A DNA stretch of 64,000 nucleotides from Mucilaginibacter sp. MD40. Lineage in GTDB: Bacteria > Bacteroidota > Bacteroidia > Sphingobacteriales > Sphingobacteriaceae. Shown piece after piece: positions 29,799-40,004 of this stretch. The stretch is taken from assembly GCF_002288635.1 (NCBI RefSeq), contig NZ_NRSW01000001.1, positions 3,801,852 through 3,865,851 of the forward strand, written 5' to 3'. The translations under genes were made by a program, and so were the position numbers. The stretch's first letter is position 1. The number at the start of each line of letters is the position of its first letter. The notes beneath the pieces are model-generated. The model was given only the letters and a program-made list of their open reading frames with translations. It was not told where the DNA came from and ran no database searches.

Positions 29799-31487
29799 AT
29801 GAAATCCATAAATGATATAGACCTGTCACCCAAACCTGGAAAAAAGTACTGGGATAGCTGTCACCGCGAATGGCGGGAAGAGTTTATCTACTTCTTATTG
29901 GTTGACCGTTTTCATGACAACGAGAAAAGACAAAGCGCGGAATTTGAAGTTAGGCATTCCGGCTTTGGAGATGAAAAACAACTGGGTAAATCGTGCGGGG
30001 GCACTATTCGCGGCATCACAGATCATCTTGATTATATCAAAGAACTGGGTTGTACGGCAATATGGCTAAGCCCGGTTTTTAAAAATAATCCGGAATCCTA
30101 TCACGGCTATGCTATTGAAAATTACCTGGAAATAGATCCGCGTTTTGGCACCAAGGACGACATGGAAAAACTGGTCGAAACCGCTCATAGTTATGGCATG
30201 AGTGTTTTCCTGGATATCGTTTTACATCATAGCGGCAATAACTGGCGTTATCCGGATGGTCTCGAATATTTTTACTATAAAGGGTTCAGGTTTCCTTTCG
30301 GCGGATGGCGTTATGAAGATCAACCGTCACCGGCGGAACTGCGGGACCCGGAATTATATGGACGTAAAGGACAGATCCGGAATTTTGACAGTTACCCTGA
30401 AACAAGGGAAGGGGATTTTTATGGTTTAAAGGCATTCAAAAATGATGAGTCTTCCGAAGCCATTTATGTTCAGAAGATATTAGCTGATATTCACTGCTAT
30501 TGGATGAGAGAGCTGGATATCGATGGTTTCCGGCTGGATGCCGTAAAGCATATGGGCGAGTTATCCATCAGCCGCTTTTGCTCAGCCATACGGGAATATG
30601 CCTATGCGCTCGGCAAGGAAAATTTCTTTCTTTTTGGCGAGGTTGTAGGCGCAGATGAAATGTACAACCGCTATTGGGGGGCTAAGATCTTACCGACTTA
30701 CCATGATCAAAATATTTACTATGGACTAAACTCCGTATTGGATTTTCAGTTGTACTTCACTTTGGAAGGTGTGATCAAAGGCGCTGACTCGCCGGAAAAA
30801 CTGATCGACCGATATCAGCAACTCCAAAAAAGCGCGCTTGACAGAGGCGAATATGGTGAGTTTTTGGTAACCTTCCTGGATAACCATGACCAGGTTGGAG
30901 CTGAAATCAAGCACCGTTACGGCTATCATGCAGAACCCGCTCAAATTATTGCAGGGATTGCCTTCCTGCTTTGTGCCCTGGGCACGCCCTGTATTTACTA
31001 CGGCACGGAACAAGGTCTTGACGGACAAGGTAAAGGTGATAGCCATATCAGGGAATGTTTGTTCGATCCCGGCGATAAAACGACCAACCTTCTTAATCAG
31101 CATTCTTCCATTTACTTGGCCATAGCCGAACTGGCAAAATTCAGAAGCACAAGCAATGTGCTGAAGTTCGGCAGGATGTTCATGCGGGAAATCTCAAATG
31201 ACGGTATCAACTTTCATTTGCCGGATTGCAACAAATGCACACTGGCGTTTTCCAGGATCTTGTCCGAAGAGGAGATTGTATTCGTATTTAATTCCTCCGC
31301 CGAGGAAACAAAGGAGGAACACATCGTGGTAGACCGCGAGGTCAACCGCAAACGGCGATGGATGATACCGGTTTATGGCTATGAAAACAACGTGGAAATA
31401 CGGCATTCAACAGACCCATCCTACCCGGTGAGCTATATCAGGCTGGAATTGAAACCCATGCAGTTGGTTATACTTAAAAATTATTAA
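29799..31487 (+). CDS. GH13 alpha-amylase family glycoside hydrolase
   Basis: 562 residues without a signal peptide, so cytosolic. All three catalytic residues are visible: nucleophile Asp247 (DGFRLDAVKHM), acid/base Glu281 (FFLFGEVVGADE) and Asp364 (FLDNHDQ), plus GCTAIWLSPVFKN and VFLDIVLHHSG of the (beta/alpha)8 barrel and a C-terminal beta domain. It acts on alpha-glucosidic bonds, perhaps in stored glycogen or trehalose-like sugars. Its stop is 1 nt before the start of the V-ATPase E subunit gene, so it is translationally adjacent to that operon, which is odd for a glycosidase. Confidence 0.9.
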   Translation: MKSINDIDLSPKPGKKYWDSCHREWREEFIYFLLVDRFHDNEKRQSAEFEVRHSGFGDEKQLGKSCGGTIRGITDHLDYIKELGCTAIWLSPVFKNNPESYHGYAIENYLEIDPRFGTKDDMEKLVETAHSYGMSVFLDIVLHHSGNNWRYPDGLEYFYYKGFRFPFGGWRYEDQPSPAELRDPELYGRKGQIRNFDSYPETREGDFYGLKAFKNDESSEAIYVQKILADIHCYWMRELDIDGFRLDAVKHMGELSISRFCSAIREYAYALGKENFFLFGEVVGADEMYNRYWGAKILPTYHDQNIYYGLNSVLDFQLYFTLEGVIKGADSPEKLIDRYQQLQKSALDRGEYGEFLVTFLDNHDQVGAEIKHRYGYHAEPAQIIAGIAFLLCALGTPCIYYGTEQGLDGQGKGDSHIRECLFDPGDKTTNLLNQHSSIYLAIAELAKFRSTSNVLKFGRMFMREISNDGINFHLPDCNKCTLAFSRILSEEEIVFVFNSSAEETKEEHIVVDREVNRKRRWMIPVYGYENNVEIRHSTDPSYPVSYIRLELKPMQLVILKNY

Positions 31488-31488
31488 A

Positions 31489-32136
31489 ATGGAGACGAAT
31501 GATTACCTGAATGCAGACCTGAAGCCGCTTGTCGAAAAAGTCTATCAGGAAGGGGTTAAAAAGGCAAAGGATGAAGCGGAACAAATCATTGAAGCTGCAA
31601 AACGGCAGGCGGAAGAACTGCTTAAAAAAGCGGAGCAACAGATCGCCAGGCTGGAAGAACGGTCATTGGCTGAGACTAACCGGGTCAGTCAAAATTTAAA
31701 AAGCGAGCTGAAGGCTGTCGCCGGTCAAACCATTAGCGCCGTCAAAACGGAACTCGCTGCGGTCATCACCAAAAAGACAAGCGTCCGCGAGATCAATGAT
31801 GCCTTGGCGGATAAAGAATTTTTGCAAAAAATCATTTCCGATGTGCTTCGGAAGTGGGACCCGTCAGATGATCAGTTTCAATTTGAATTGCTTTTAAATA
31901 AAGATGATGAAGCGCGGCTGAAGGAATTTTTTGAGCAGCGGATCAAAAAAGAATTAAGCGCCGGGATCGACATTACAATTGACAATAAAATTAAAAGCGG
32001 CTTTAAGATCGGCGTAAAAAATGAAGATTACTATGTGGATTTTTCCGGCGGAGAGTTTGAGGAATTCTTCAAGGGGTATTTGCGTAAGAGCACATTGGAA
32101 TGGATTTACGGCACAAAAGAAAACGAACATGTCTGA
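31489..32136 (+). CDS. atpE: V-type ATP synthase subunit E (peripheral stalk)
   Basis: 215 residues. The N-terminal third (about 15-75) is a long charged, Ala-rich coiled coil (KKAKDEAEQIIEAAKRQAEE), and the C-terminal part is globular, as in V/A-ATPase subunit E. It forms the peripheral stalk holding the catalytic head. First gene of the V-ATPase set, it overlaps the next gene by 8 nt (ATGTCTGA). Confidence 0.88.
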   Translation: METNDYLNADLKPLVEKVYQEGVKKAKDEAEQIIEAAKRQAEELLKKAEQQIARLEERSLAETNRVSQNLKSELKAVAGQTISAVKTELAAVITKKTSVREINDALADKEFLQKIISDVLRKWDPSDDQFQFELLLNKDDEARLKEFFEQRIKKELSAGIDITIDNKIKSGFKIGVKNEDYYVDFSGGEFEEFFKGYLRKSTLEWIYGTKENEHV

Positions 32137-32959
32137 GCAGCATTATTTTTACCTGATCTCCGGCCTGCCGGACATTTCTGCGGAGGATGCGCATTTGCCT
32201 TTTTCTGCGAAAACGTTTTTGGATGAGCATAAAGACCAGGTAGACGAAAATGATTTCAGACTGCTCTGCTACCTGTATTATCCAAACGACAACCGCAACC
32301 TTCTCGACATACTGCTCGGGAAAAAGGAGACGGCACCGTCCGGGGGCCGCTATTCACTTCAGGAGCTAAAAAAGGGAATTGAGGGAGATGGGGCTTTACC
32401 GGATTATATGAACAGGTTTATTTCCGCTTTCGGCGAAAATAAGAACCGTTTCAGCGAAACCGAATGGGAAGCCAGGCTCACCGAAGCTTATTTCAGGGAA
32501 GCCATGAACTCGGAGAACGGGTTTCTTAACCGTTGGATGGAATTCGAACTGAACCTGAAAAACCTGCTGCTTTTAACGAAGAACAGAAAGCAGCAACTTC
32601 CATTTGCCGAATTTTTAATGGAAGCGAATGGAATGGCAGCAATAATGAAACAAAACCCATCGGTTGATCTCAGCACGGAATCGGCTATTGATTTTATGAG
32701 CGGCCTTTCTAAAATTATGGAAACAGGAAATATCGTTGAACGGGAAAGAAAAATTGATTGGCTGAGATGGAGGAAGCTCGAAGAAATGACCTTTTTTAAC
32801 TATTTCACCGTGGAAGCCATCATGAGTTTCCTTATTAAGCTCATGATAGTTGAGCGATGGGTGAAGCTGAAGCATGATAATGAAGCAACGTTTCTTCCAT
32901 CCCTATTAAGTGCCTACCTGGAAAAAATTGAAATGCCCGAAACAGTAAATATACAATAA
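32129..32959 (+). CDS. DUF2764 V-ATPase-associated subunit
   Basis: The ATG at 32129 (MSEQHYFYLISGLPD) gives 276 residues; the open frame back to 32021 overlaps the E gene and should be ignored. The YYFLISGLP-like opening and all-helical character match the DUF2764 family, which is found in Bacteroidota V-ATPase operons between E and A, the place of subunit C in archaeal operons. It probably links the central rotor to the membrane ring. It overlaps the E gene by 8 nt and is 1 nt before the A gene. Confidence 0.85.
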   Translation: MSEQHYFYLISGLPDISAEDAHLPFSAKTFLDEHKDQVDENDFRLLCYLYYPNDNRNLLDILLGKKETAPSGGRYSLQELKKGIEGDGALPDYMNRFISAFGENKNRFSETEWEARLTEAYFREAMNSENGFLNRWMEFELNLKNLLLLTKNRKQQLPFAEFLMEANGMAAIMKQNPSVDLSTESAIDFMSGLSKIMETGNIVERERKIDWLRWRKLEEMTFFNYFTVEAIMSFLIKLMIVERWVKLKHDNEATFLPSLLSAYLEKIEMPETVNIQ

Positions 32960-32960
32960 G

Positions 32961-34733
32961 ATGCGCACCGGAAAAGTAAAAGCAATCGTTTCAAATTTGG
33001 TCATCGTTTCAGCGGATGAAACGGTTATGCAGAATGAGATCTGCATGATCCGTCTTGGCCAAATATTCCTTAAGGCAGAAGTGATCAAGGTGGTTGGCAA
33101 AGATGCTTATGTGCAGGCGTTCGAAAGCACGCGGGGCTTAAAAGTTGGTGATGAGGCTGTTTTCCAGGGCCATCTGCTGGAAGCAGATCTGGGCCCCGGC
33201 ATCCTTACAAAAAAATATGACGGGCTGCAAAATGACCTGGATAAGATCGAAACTATTTTTCTTACCAGGGGCACCTATACCGATGCATTGGATAAGGACA
33301 GCGAATGGGATTTCACCCCGATCACAAAAATTGCGGAAACCGTTAGGGCAGGCAGCTGGATCGGTGAAGTAAAAGAAAAAAATATCCCGCATAAGATCAT
33401 GGTTCCGTTCCTGCTCGAAGGCGAATACACCGTAAAGAAAGTGGCTGAGAAGGGGCGGTATAAAATAACGGATACCGTCGCTGTGATCGCAGATAAGGAC
33501 GGAAATGAAACTGCGGTAACAATGGTGCAGAAATGGCCGGTTATCAGGCCGCTGAAAGGATATAAGGAAAAAGTCCGCCCCTATAAATTGTTGGAAACCG
33601 GCATCAGGATCATCGATATGATGAACCCCTTGGCAGAGGGCGGAACAGGGTTTATTCCGGGCCCGTTCGGCAGCGGGAAGACGGTATTGCAGCATGCCAT
33701 CGCCCGGCAGGCGAAAGCGGATGTCGTTGTCATGATCGCGTGCGGCGAACGGGCCAACGAAATTGTCGAGATCTTCACCGAGTTTCCCCAGCTGGATGAT
33801 CCCCAGACAGGCGGCAAACTTATTGACAGAACCGTTATTATCGCCAATACCTCGAATATGCCGGTGGCATCCCGCGAAGCTTCCGTGTACACCGGGATGA
33901 CCATCGCAGAGTATTACCGCGCAATGGGATTAAAAGTTTTAGTGCTGGCCGACTCCACTTCCAGGTGGGCGCAAGCGCTAAGGGAAATGTCAAACCGGAT
34001 GGAAGAGCTCCCCGGCCCCGATGCCTTTCCGATGGATCTGCCGGCGGTTGTTTCCGGTTTTTATGCCCGGGCCGGCCAGGTAAAACTGGTGAACGACGCT
34101 GAAGGCAGTATTACATTTATCGGAACGGTCTCCCCGGCGGGAGGGAATTTAAAAGAGCCGGTAACGGAAGCGACAAAAAAAGCGGCGCATAGTTTTTACG
34201 CCTTGTCACAGCAGCGTGCAGACAGCAAACGTTATCCTGCCATCGATGCTATTGAAAGTTATTCCAAGTTCCTCGACTATCCTGAATTGATCGGCTACAT
34301 GCAGCAAACCATTTCGCAGAACTGGAAGGCTGAAGTGGTAAAAATGAAAGACCGCCTGTTCAAAGGCCATGAAGCGATGGAACAGATCAATATCCTCGGC
34401 GATGACAATGTTCCCCTCGATTACCACGAAAAATTCTGGAAATCGGAGTTGATCGATTTTGTCATTCTGCAACAGGATGCCTTCGATGCGGTAGACGGCT
34501 TTACCGCGCTTGACCGCTTGAAATATATGCAGGAAAAAGTGGCCGAAATCTGCGAAACGTCGTTCCGGTTTTCCGATTACGAAGAAATAGGCGGTTATTT
34601 CCGGGCCATCATTAATATATGGAAGCAGATCAACTACTCCCTGTTCCAATCCGAGGAATTTAAAGGTTTTAACAGGCAATTGGATGAGTTATTAAATCAA
34701 AGGAAAAAAACAAATGAAAGCGTCCCTGTTTAA
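32961..34733 (+). CDS. atpA: V-type ATP synthase catalytic subunit A
   Basis: 590 residues, full length. Walker A is GPFGSGKT (about 232-239), followed by VMIACGERANEIVEIFTEF (catalytic Glu region) and VLVLADSTSRWAQALREMS (Walker B and arginine region). An insertion (about 115-185) gives the A-type bulge domain. It hydrolyses or makes ATP in the soluble head with subunit B. Its end overlaps the B gene by 20 nt. Confidence 0.97.
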   Translation: MRTGKVKAIVSNLVIVSADETVMQNEICMIRLGQIFLKAEVIKVVGKDAYVQAFESTRGLKVGDEAVFQGHLLEADLGPGILTKKYDGLQNDLDKIETIFLTRGTYTDALDKDSEWDFTPITKIAETVRAGSWIGEVKEKNIPHKIMVPFLLEGEYTVKKVAEKGRYKITDTVAVIADKDGNETAVTMVQKWPVIRPLKGYKEKVRPYKLLETGIRIIDMMNPLAEGGTGFIPGPFGSGKTVLQHAIARQAKADVVVMIACGERANEIVEIFTEFPQLDDPQTGGKLIDRTVIIANTSNMPVASREASVYTGMTIAEYYRAMGLKVLVLADSTSRWAQALREMSNRMEELPGPDAFPMDLPAVVSGFYARAGQVKLVNDAEGSITFIGTVSPAGGNLKEPVTEATKKAAHSFYALSQQRADSKRYPAIDAIESYSKFLDYPELIGYMQQTISQNWKAEVVKMKDRLFKGHEAMEQINILGDDNVPLDYHEKFWKSELIDFVILQQDAFDAVDGFTALDRLKYMQEKVAEICETSFRFSDYEEIGGYFRAIINIWKQINYSLFQSEEFKGFNRQLDELLNQRKKTNESVPV

Positions 34734-36135
34734 AAAAATTCATACAAAAGTTATTCATTTAACCAAGGCCACTTGTACGCTGGAGGCGACAGGGGTAGGT
34801 TATGAAGAAATGGCCATCGTGGACGGCAAAGCTGCCCAGGTCGTAAAGATAGCCGGCAAGCAGGTTACGCTGCAGGTATTTGAGGGAACAGAGGGGATCC
34901 GCACAGATGCCGAGGTCGTTTTTTTGGGTACAGCCCCAACATTGAAGGTAAGCGAAGAATTAGGCGGAAGGTTTTTCGATGCCTACGGCGATCCTATAGA
35001 CGGCAAATATGCGCCTGCAGGAAAAGCGGTGGAAACAGGGGGACCGGCATTAAACCCGGTAAGAAGGAAACAGCCGTTCGACATGATTAAAACCGGTATC
35101 GCCGGAATTGACCTGAACAATACCCTGGTGGCCGGGCAAAAGATCCCGTTTTTTGCTGATTCCGATCAGCCCTATAATGCTGTTATTGCGCTTGTGGCGC
35201 TCCGCGCCAATGCCGACCGCATTATTCTTGGCGGTATCGGTCTTTCCAATGATGATTATTTGTATTTCAGGAGCCTCTTTGCCAATACAGACAGGCCTGA
35301 AAAGATCATCGGCTTTATCAACACCACCGAATCCCCGGCCGTGGAGCGTCTGCTCATCCCGGACATGGCGCTGGCGGCAGCCGAATATTTCGCCATAGAA
35401 AAAAATGAAAAGGTGCTGGTATTGCTCACTGACATGACTTTATACTGTGATGCCCTGAGCATCGTCTCTAATCGCATGGACCAGATCCCTTCAAAGGACA
35501 GCATGCCGGGTTCATTGTACAGCGACCTTGCAAAGATCTACGAGAAATCGCTGCAGCTTCCGTCGGGCGGTTCCATTACGATCATTTCTGTAACGACTAT
35601 TTCAGAGGGAGACATTACCCATGCCATTCCGGACAATACCGGTTATATCACCGAAGGACAACTATTTTTACGAAGGGACACCGAGATCGGAAAAGTTATT
35701 ATCGATCCTTTCCGCAGCTTATCCAGATTGAAACAGCTCGTGATCGGCAAAAAGACGAGGGAAGATCACCCCCAGGTGATGAATGCAGCTATTCGCCTGT
35801 ATGCTGACGCGGCCAACGCCAAAACAAAACTGGAAAATGGTTTTGACCTGAGCGACTACGATAAACGCACCCTGGCATTTGCAAAACAGTACGCGCAAAA
35901 ATTACTCGCCATCGACGTCAACATCGATATTACCAGGATGCTGGATATCAGCTGGGGCCTTTTCCGAAAGCATTTTCAGCCCGAAGAACTCGGCATCCGC
36001 GAGAAATATATTGAGGCATATTGGGAAAAAGCGACAGAGCCGGAAGGTGAAGACGATGTCCTGACAGACGAAAACGTAATGCTGGCAGATACCTCATTTA
36101 AACAAAGGAATAAGATAGCACCAAAATGGCAATAA
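34714..36135 (+). CDS. atpB: V-type ATP synthase regulatory subunit B
   Basis: 473 residues, without a Walker A motif, as expected for B. Family marks include RFFDAYGDPIDGKYAPAG, FDMIKTGIAGIDLNNTLVAG and VLVLLTDMTLYCDALSIVSN. It forms the non-catalytic sites in the A3B3 head. The ATG lies within the last codons of the A gene (20-nt overlap), and its own end overlaps the D gene by 10 nt, pointing to translational coupling. Confidence 0.96.
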   Translation: MKASLFKKIHTKVIHLTKATCTLEATGVGYEEMAIVDGKAAQVVKIAGKQVTLQVFEGTEGIRTDAEVVFLGTAPTLKVSEELGGRFFDAYGDPIDGKYAPAGKAVETGGPALNPVRRKQPFDMIKTGIAGIDLNNTLVAGQKIPFFADSDQPYNAVIALVALRANADRIILGGIGLSNDDYLYFRSLFANTDRPEKIIGFINTTESPAVERLLIPDMALAAAEYFAIEKNEKVLVLLTDMTLYCDALSIVSNRMDQIPSKDSMPGSLYSDLAKIYEKSLQLPSGGSITIISVTTISEGDITHAIPDNTGYITEGQLFLRRDTEIGKVIIDPFRSLSRLKQLVIGKKTREDHPQVMNAAIRLYADAANAKTKLENGFDLSDYDKRTLAFAKQYAQKLLAIDVNIDITRMLDISWGLFRKHFQPEELGIREKYIEAYWEKATEPEGEDDVLTDENVMLADTSFKQRNKIAPKWQ

Positions 36136-36716
36136 AATTTCAATATAATAAAATTTCATTGCAGGATATGCAAAAGCAATTGAAAGTTCGTTTGGACGCC
36201 CTCCCCGTGATCAGGTATAAGGAGATGGTATTGCACGCAGAAGCGGAAAAAGCAAAAAGAGAGATGACAGCCCTGGAAACGACCCTTTTGAATAAAATAA
36301 ACCAATACGAATATATGAATAGGCTATGGCAGGAATTTCCGCAAGATGCAGTAAGCGTGAAAGAAATTAAGACATGTCTGAAAAATATTGCCGGGGTAAA
36401 GGTGCAGCAATTCGAGGATGTCGTATTTGAAATGAAACCGCTTGTACTGTTCAATCAACCGTTTTGGGTTGCTGATGGCATTGCGCTGCTCTGCGACCTG
36501 CTGCGCCTTTCGATCGAAAAACAATTGCTGGTGATCAAAACGGAATCATTGAACACGGCCAGGAAAAAAACTACCCAGAAAGTTAACCTTTATGAAAAAG
36601 TGCAGGTACCCGGGTACCTGATCGCTATTTCAAAGATTAAAAAGTTTATGAATGATGAAGAAAGTTTGGGAAAAGCCACCCAAAAAATTATGAAGAAAAG
36701 AATTTTATCCATTTAA
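36126..36716 (+). CDS. atpD: V-type ATP synthase subunit D (central rotor)
   Basis: 196 residues, helical at both ends (MAIKFQYNKISLQDMQKQLK and MNDEESLGKATQKIMKKR) with a short middle part, as in rotor subunit D. It transmits rotation between ring and head. It starts inside the B gene and is 13 nt before the I gene. No separate subunit F gene is seen, which is common in these operons. Confidence 0.92.
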   Translation: MAIKFQYNKISLQDMQKQLKVRLDALPVIRYKEMVLHAEAEKAKREMTALETTLLNKINQYEYMNRLWQEFPQDAVSVKEIKTCLKNIAGVKVQQFEDVVFEMKPLVLFNQPFWVADGIALLCDLLRLSIEKQLLVIKTESLNTARKKTTQKVNLYEKVQVPGYLIAISKIKKFMNDEESLGKATQKIMKKRILSI

Positions 36717-36729
36717 ATAAACGGAAGCC

Positions 36730-38199
36730 ATGATCGTACCGATGTATAAATTTTCAATGCTTATTTTCCATAGGGAATATGATGCTTTTTTGGAGGAACT
36801 TAAAGGTATAGGGGTTTTCCACGTAGCCGAAAGAACAAAAGGAACTGATGCCGCGCAAACCGACCAGCTTCAAATGATAACGGCAGTCAATGAGGCCATA
36901 GCCTTTCTTCTCCCATTTAAGAAGGACACGGATAGCCCGTCAACTGACGCGAATAAAACGGTTGATGAAATTCTGGAGCAGGTGAAACAAGCGAAGGAAA
37001 AATCAGGGACAGAGGTGAATGAAGAAGTGAAAACAAACCTGGAACAATCTGCAGCTGCCTGGATGTCCTTGCTGGAAAAAAGAAAAGCCGAACTGGAGGC
37101 GGTTTACGAGTTAAACCGAATGATGAAAAATACGCAGCAGGCAGCCGACGGAACGATCAGCATATTGGAAGGCTTCGTTCCGAGACCGGAGGAAAAGCGA
37201 TTTTCTGCATTTCTCGCAAGCAAAGGCATTGTGTATATAGAGAAGCGGGCGCTTTTTGCTGACAATCCGCCGATCCTGCTGCATAACAACTGGTTCACCC
37301 GCCTGTTTGAACCGATAGGAAGTTTGTTTTCACTGCCAACCTACAATGATTTAGACCTCACCGTTTTCTTTGCCCCGTTTTTTGCTTTGTTCTTCGGTTT
37401 CGGTATGAACGATGCGGGTTATGGCCTGCTCCTGCTTATTGGCGCAACACTTATGAAGATTTTGGGGAAACCGAAGATCAAACGGTCATATCTTACACTG
37501 GTGCAACTGCTTGGCGGCATTACTTTTTGCTTCGGGCTGATTACGGGAAACATTTTCGGCTTTTCAATTGCCGAATTACCGGGGCTTTCTTTTTTAAAAA
37601 ATGTATTCCTGAAAGATAAGCAGATTTTCACCCTGGCCATCGCCATCGGTTTTGTGCAAATCTTATTCGGCATGACCTTACAGGGAATAAATAAAATGGT
37701 AAAATTCGGATTCAGGTATGGCCTTCCCCAGGTGGGCTGGATCATGATCATCCTGCATATACTCAACATGTTTTATTTCAAGATACTGCCGACGTATGCC
37801 CACGTTGACATTTTTATCGGGTTGGGCCTGATCATATTTTTTGCCGACCCCGACGCGGGTTTTTTCAAAGGGATCGGCAGCGGCATTTGGGAATTGTTCG
37901 GCATCACCGGCCTCATGGGTGATGTGCTGTCTTATATCCGTCTTTTCGCACTGGGGGTTTCAAGTGCCATACTTGGCCTGGTGATCAATAGTATTGCCTG
38001 GCAGATCGAAAAAGTATCCTACATCGGCCCCGTGCTTTTTCTTATCGTACTGATTTTTGGCCATACGTTAAACCTCTTCGTGGCTTCGCTGGGTGCCTTT
38101 GTGCACACCATGCGGCTCACGTTTGTGGAATTTTATAAGAATGCCGGATTTACCGGGGGCGGAAATCCTTATAAACCATTTGCAACTATTTCAAACTAA
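36730..38199 (+). CDS. atpI: V-type ATP synthase subunit I (membrane stator)
   Basis: 489 residues, shorter than the usual 600-700. The N-terminal ~190 residues are cytosolic with a coiled-coil tendency (KSGTEVNEEVKTNLEQS). The rest has about seven membrane helices, including FGFGMNDAGYGLLLLIG and GDVLSYIRLFALGVSSAILG, the second holding the Arg that faces the ion-carrying Glu of the K ring. The C-terminal helix VASLGAFVHTMRLTFVEFY is typical. The shortening is in the cytosolic half. Confidence 0.93.
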   Translation: MIVPMYKFSMLIFHREYDAFLEELKGIGVFHVAERTKGTDAAQTDQLQMITAVNEAIAFLLPFKKDTDSPSTDANKTVDEILEQVKQAKEKSGTEVNEEVKTNLEQSAAAWMSLLEKRKAELEAVYELNRMMKNTQQAADGTISILEGFVPRPEEKRFSAFLASKGIVYIEKRALFADNPPILLHNNWFTRLFEPIGSLFSLPTYNDLDLTVFFAPFFALFFGFGMNDAGYGLLLLIGATLMKILGKPKIKRSYLTLVQLLGGITFCFGLITGNIFGFSIAELPGLSFLKNVFLKDKQIFTLAIAIGFVQILFGMTLQGINKMVKFGFRYGLPQVGWIMIILHILNMFYFKILPTYAHVDIFIGLGLIIFFADPDAGFFKGIGSGIWELFGITGLMGDVLSYIRLFALGVSSAILGLVINSIAWQIEKVSYIGPVLFLIVLIFGHTLNLFVASLGAFVHTMRLTFVEFYKNAGFTGGGNPYKPFATISN

Positions 38200-38661
<462 letters not shown>

Positions 38662-38716
38662 CGTATTAAAACTATAGCAATAAAAATATTAGCTAACATT
38701 TAAACCCAACCCAATT

Positions 38717-40000
38717 ATGGTACAGGCCCTTATAAAATTTGCTTTACGAAACCGCTTTATCGTGCTACTGCTTGCAGGCGGCCTTTTTGCGTGGGGAATT
38801 TATGCCGTTACACAAAATCCCGTCGATGCCATACCGGATTTATCAGAAAACCAGGTGATCGTTTTTACCGAATGGATGGGACGCAGCCCGCAGTTGATAG
38901 AGGACCAGATCACCTATCCTTTGGTATCCAACTTACAGGGAATCCCAAATATCAAATCGGTCAGGGGTACATCCATGTTCGGCATGAGTTTCGTTTATGT
39001 CATCTTTGAAGATAACGTGGATATTTATTGGGCGCGCACCCGGGTATTGGAGCGGTTAAATTACGCGCAAAGGCTTTTGCCCCAGGGGATCACTCCCGCT
39101 TTAGGACCAGATGGAACAGGAGTAGGTCACGTCTTCTGGTATCATCTTGATGCCCCAAAAATGGATCTTGGAGAGCAGCGTGCGCTGCAGGATTGGTATA
39201 TCAAGTTCGCCTTGCAAACCGTGCCCGGCGTTTCAGAGGTGGCATCCTTCGGCGGTTTTGAAAAACAATACCAGATCATCCTGGACCCGGTAAAACTCCA
39301 GTTTTACAATATTCCCCTCATGACGGTGATGAATAAAGTACGGGCCAATAACAATGATGTCGGCGGCCGAAAGTTCGAAATGAGCGATATGGGCTATGTC
39401 ATCCGGGGCCTGGGATATATCAAGTCGAAGGAAGATGTGGAAAACATTGCTTTAGGCGAGAACAATGGGGTACCGGTCAGAATAAAAGATATCGGCAGTG
39501 TACAAATGGGCGGAGACCTGCGGCTTGGGATCGTAGACGAGAACGGTACAGGTGAAATCGTGGGAGGTATCGTGGTCATGCGGTATGGGCAAAGCGCAGA
39601 TAAGGTCATCAAGGCTGTAAAAGCCAAAATGAAGGAGGTGGAAAAAGGGCTTCCGGAAGGGGTCACGTTTAAAACTTCTTATGACCGGAGCGATCTGATA
39701 GAAGCTGCAATCAGCACCGTAACCGGAAAGTTAAAAGAAGAAATGATCGTCGTTTCCATCGTGGTGCTCATTTTTCTGTTCCATTGGCGCAGCGCGGTGA
39801 GCATTATTGTCCAGATCCCGATCACGCTTTCCATCAGTTTCATACTGCTGAATGCCTTTGGTCTGTCCTCCAATTTAATGTCCTTGACTGGTATTGCTAT
39901 CGCCATCGGTGTAATAGTAGATAACGGAATCATCATGTCCGAAAATGCCTATCGGAGGCTTTCCGAATGGCAGAATAGTGATCACCCAGAAAATATTTAA
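38717..40000 (+). CDS. cusA: CusA/CzcA-type RND metal efflux pump, N-terminal part
   Basis: 427 residues covering the first half of a heavy-metal RND pump: MVQALIKFALRNRFIVLLLA (TM1), FTEWMGRSPQLIEDQITYPL, the first periplasmic porter domain, then TM2-TM4 with SLTGIAIAIGVIVDNGIIMS (proton-relay Asp). It ends after ENAYRRLSEWQ, in the cytosolic loop before TM5. The second half begins 4 nt later in the +1 frame as a separate ATG frame. Together they make a full ~1,078-residue pump that exports Cu(I)/Ag(I) or divalent metals through the TolC-like channel encoded next. Confidence 0.9.
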   Translation: MVQALIKFALRNRFIVLLLAGGLFAWGIYAVTQNPVDAIPDLSENQVIVFTEWMGRSPQLIEDQITYPLVSNLQGIPNIKSVRGTSMFGMSFVYVIFEDNVDIYWARTRVLERLNYAQRLLPQGITPALGPDGTGVGHVFWYHLDAPKMDLGEQRALQDWYIKFALQTVPGVSEVASFGGFEKQYQIILDPVKLQFYNIPLMTVMNKVRANNNDVGGRKFEMSDMGYVIRGLGYIKSKEDVENIALGENNGVPVRIKDIGSVQMGGDLRLGIVDENGTGEIVGGIVVMRYGQSADKVIKAVKAKMKEVEKGLPEGVTFKTSYDRSDLIEAAISTVTGKLKEEMIVVSIVVLIFLFHWRSAVSIIVQIPITLSISFILLNAFGLSSNLMSLTGIAIAIGVIVDNGIIMSENAYRRLSEWQNSDHPENI

Positions 40001-40004
40001 CGTT

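Noticed and set aside
32021-32128. N-terminal extension of the DUF2764 subunit
   Set aside because: It lies in the coding region of subunit E, and the family N-terminus begins at MSEQHYFYL (32129).
39945-40004. Longer N-terminus for the second CusA piece (from ATG 39945)
   Set aside because: The added residues lie inside the first piece in another frame and do not resemble RND sequence; the ATG at 40005 fits better.
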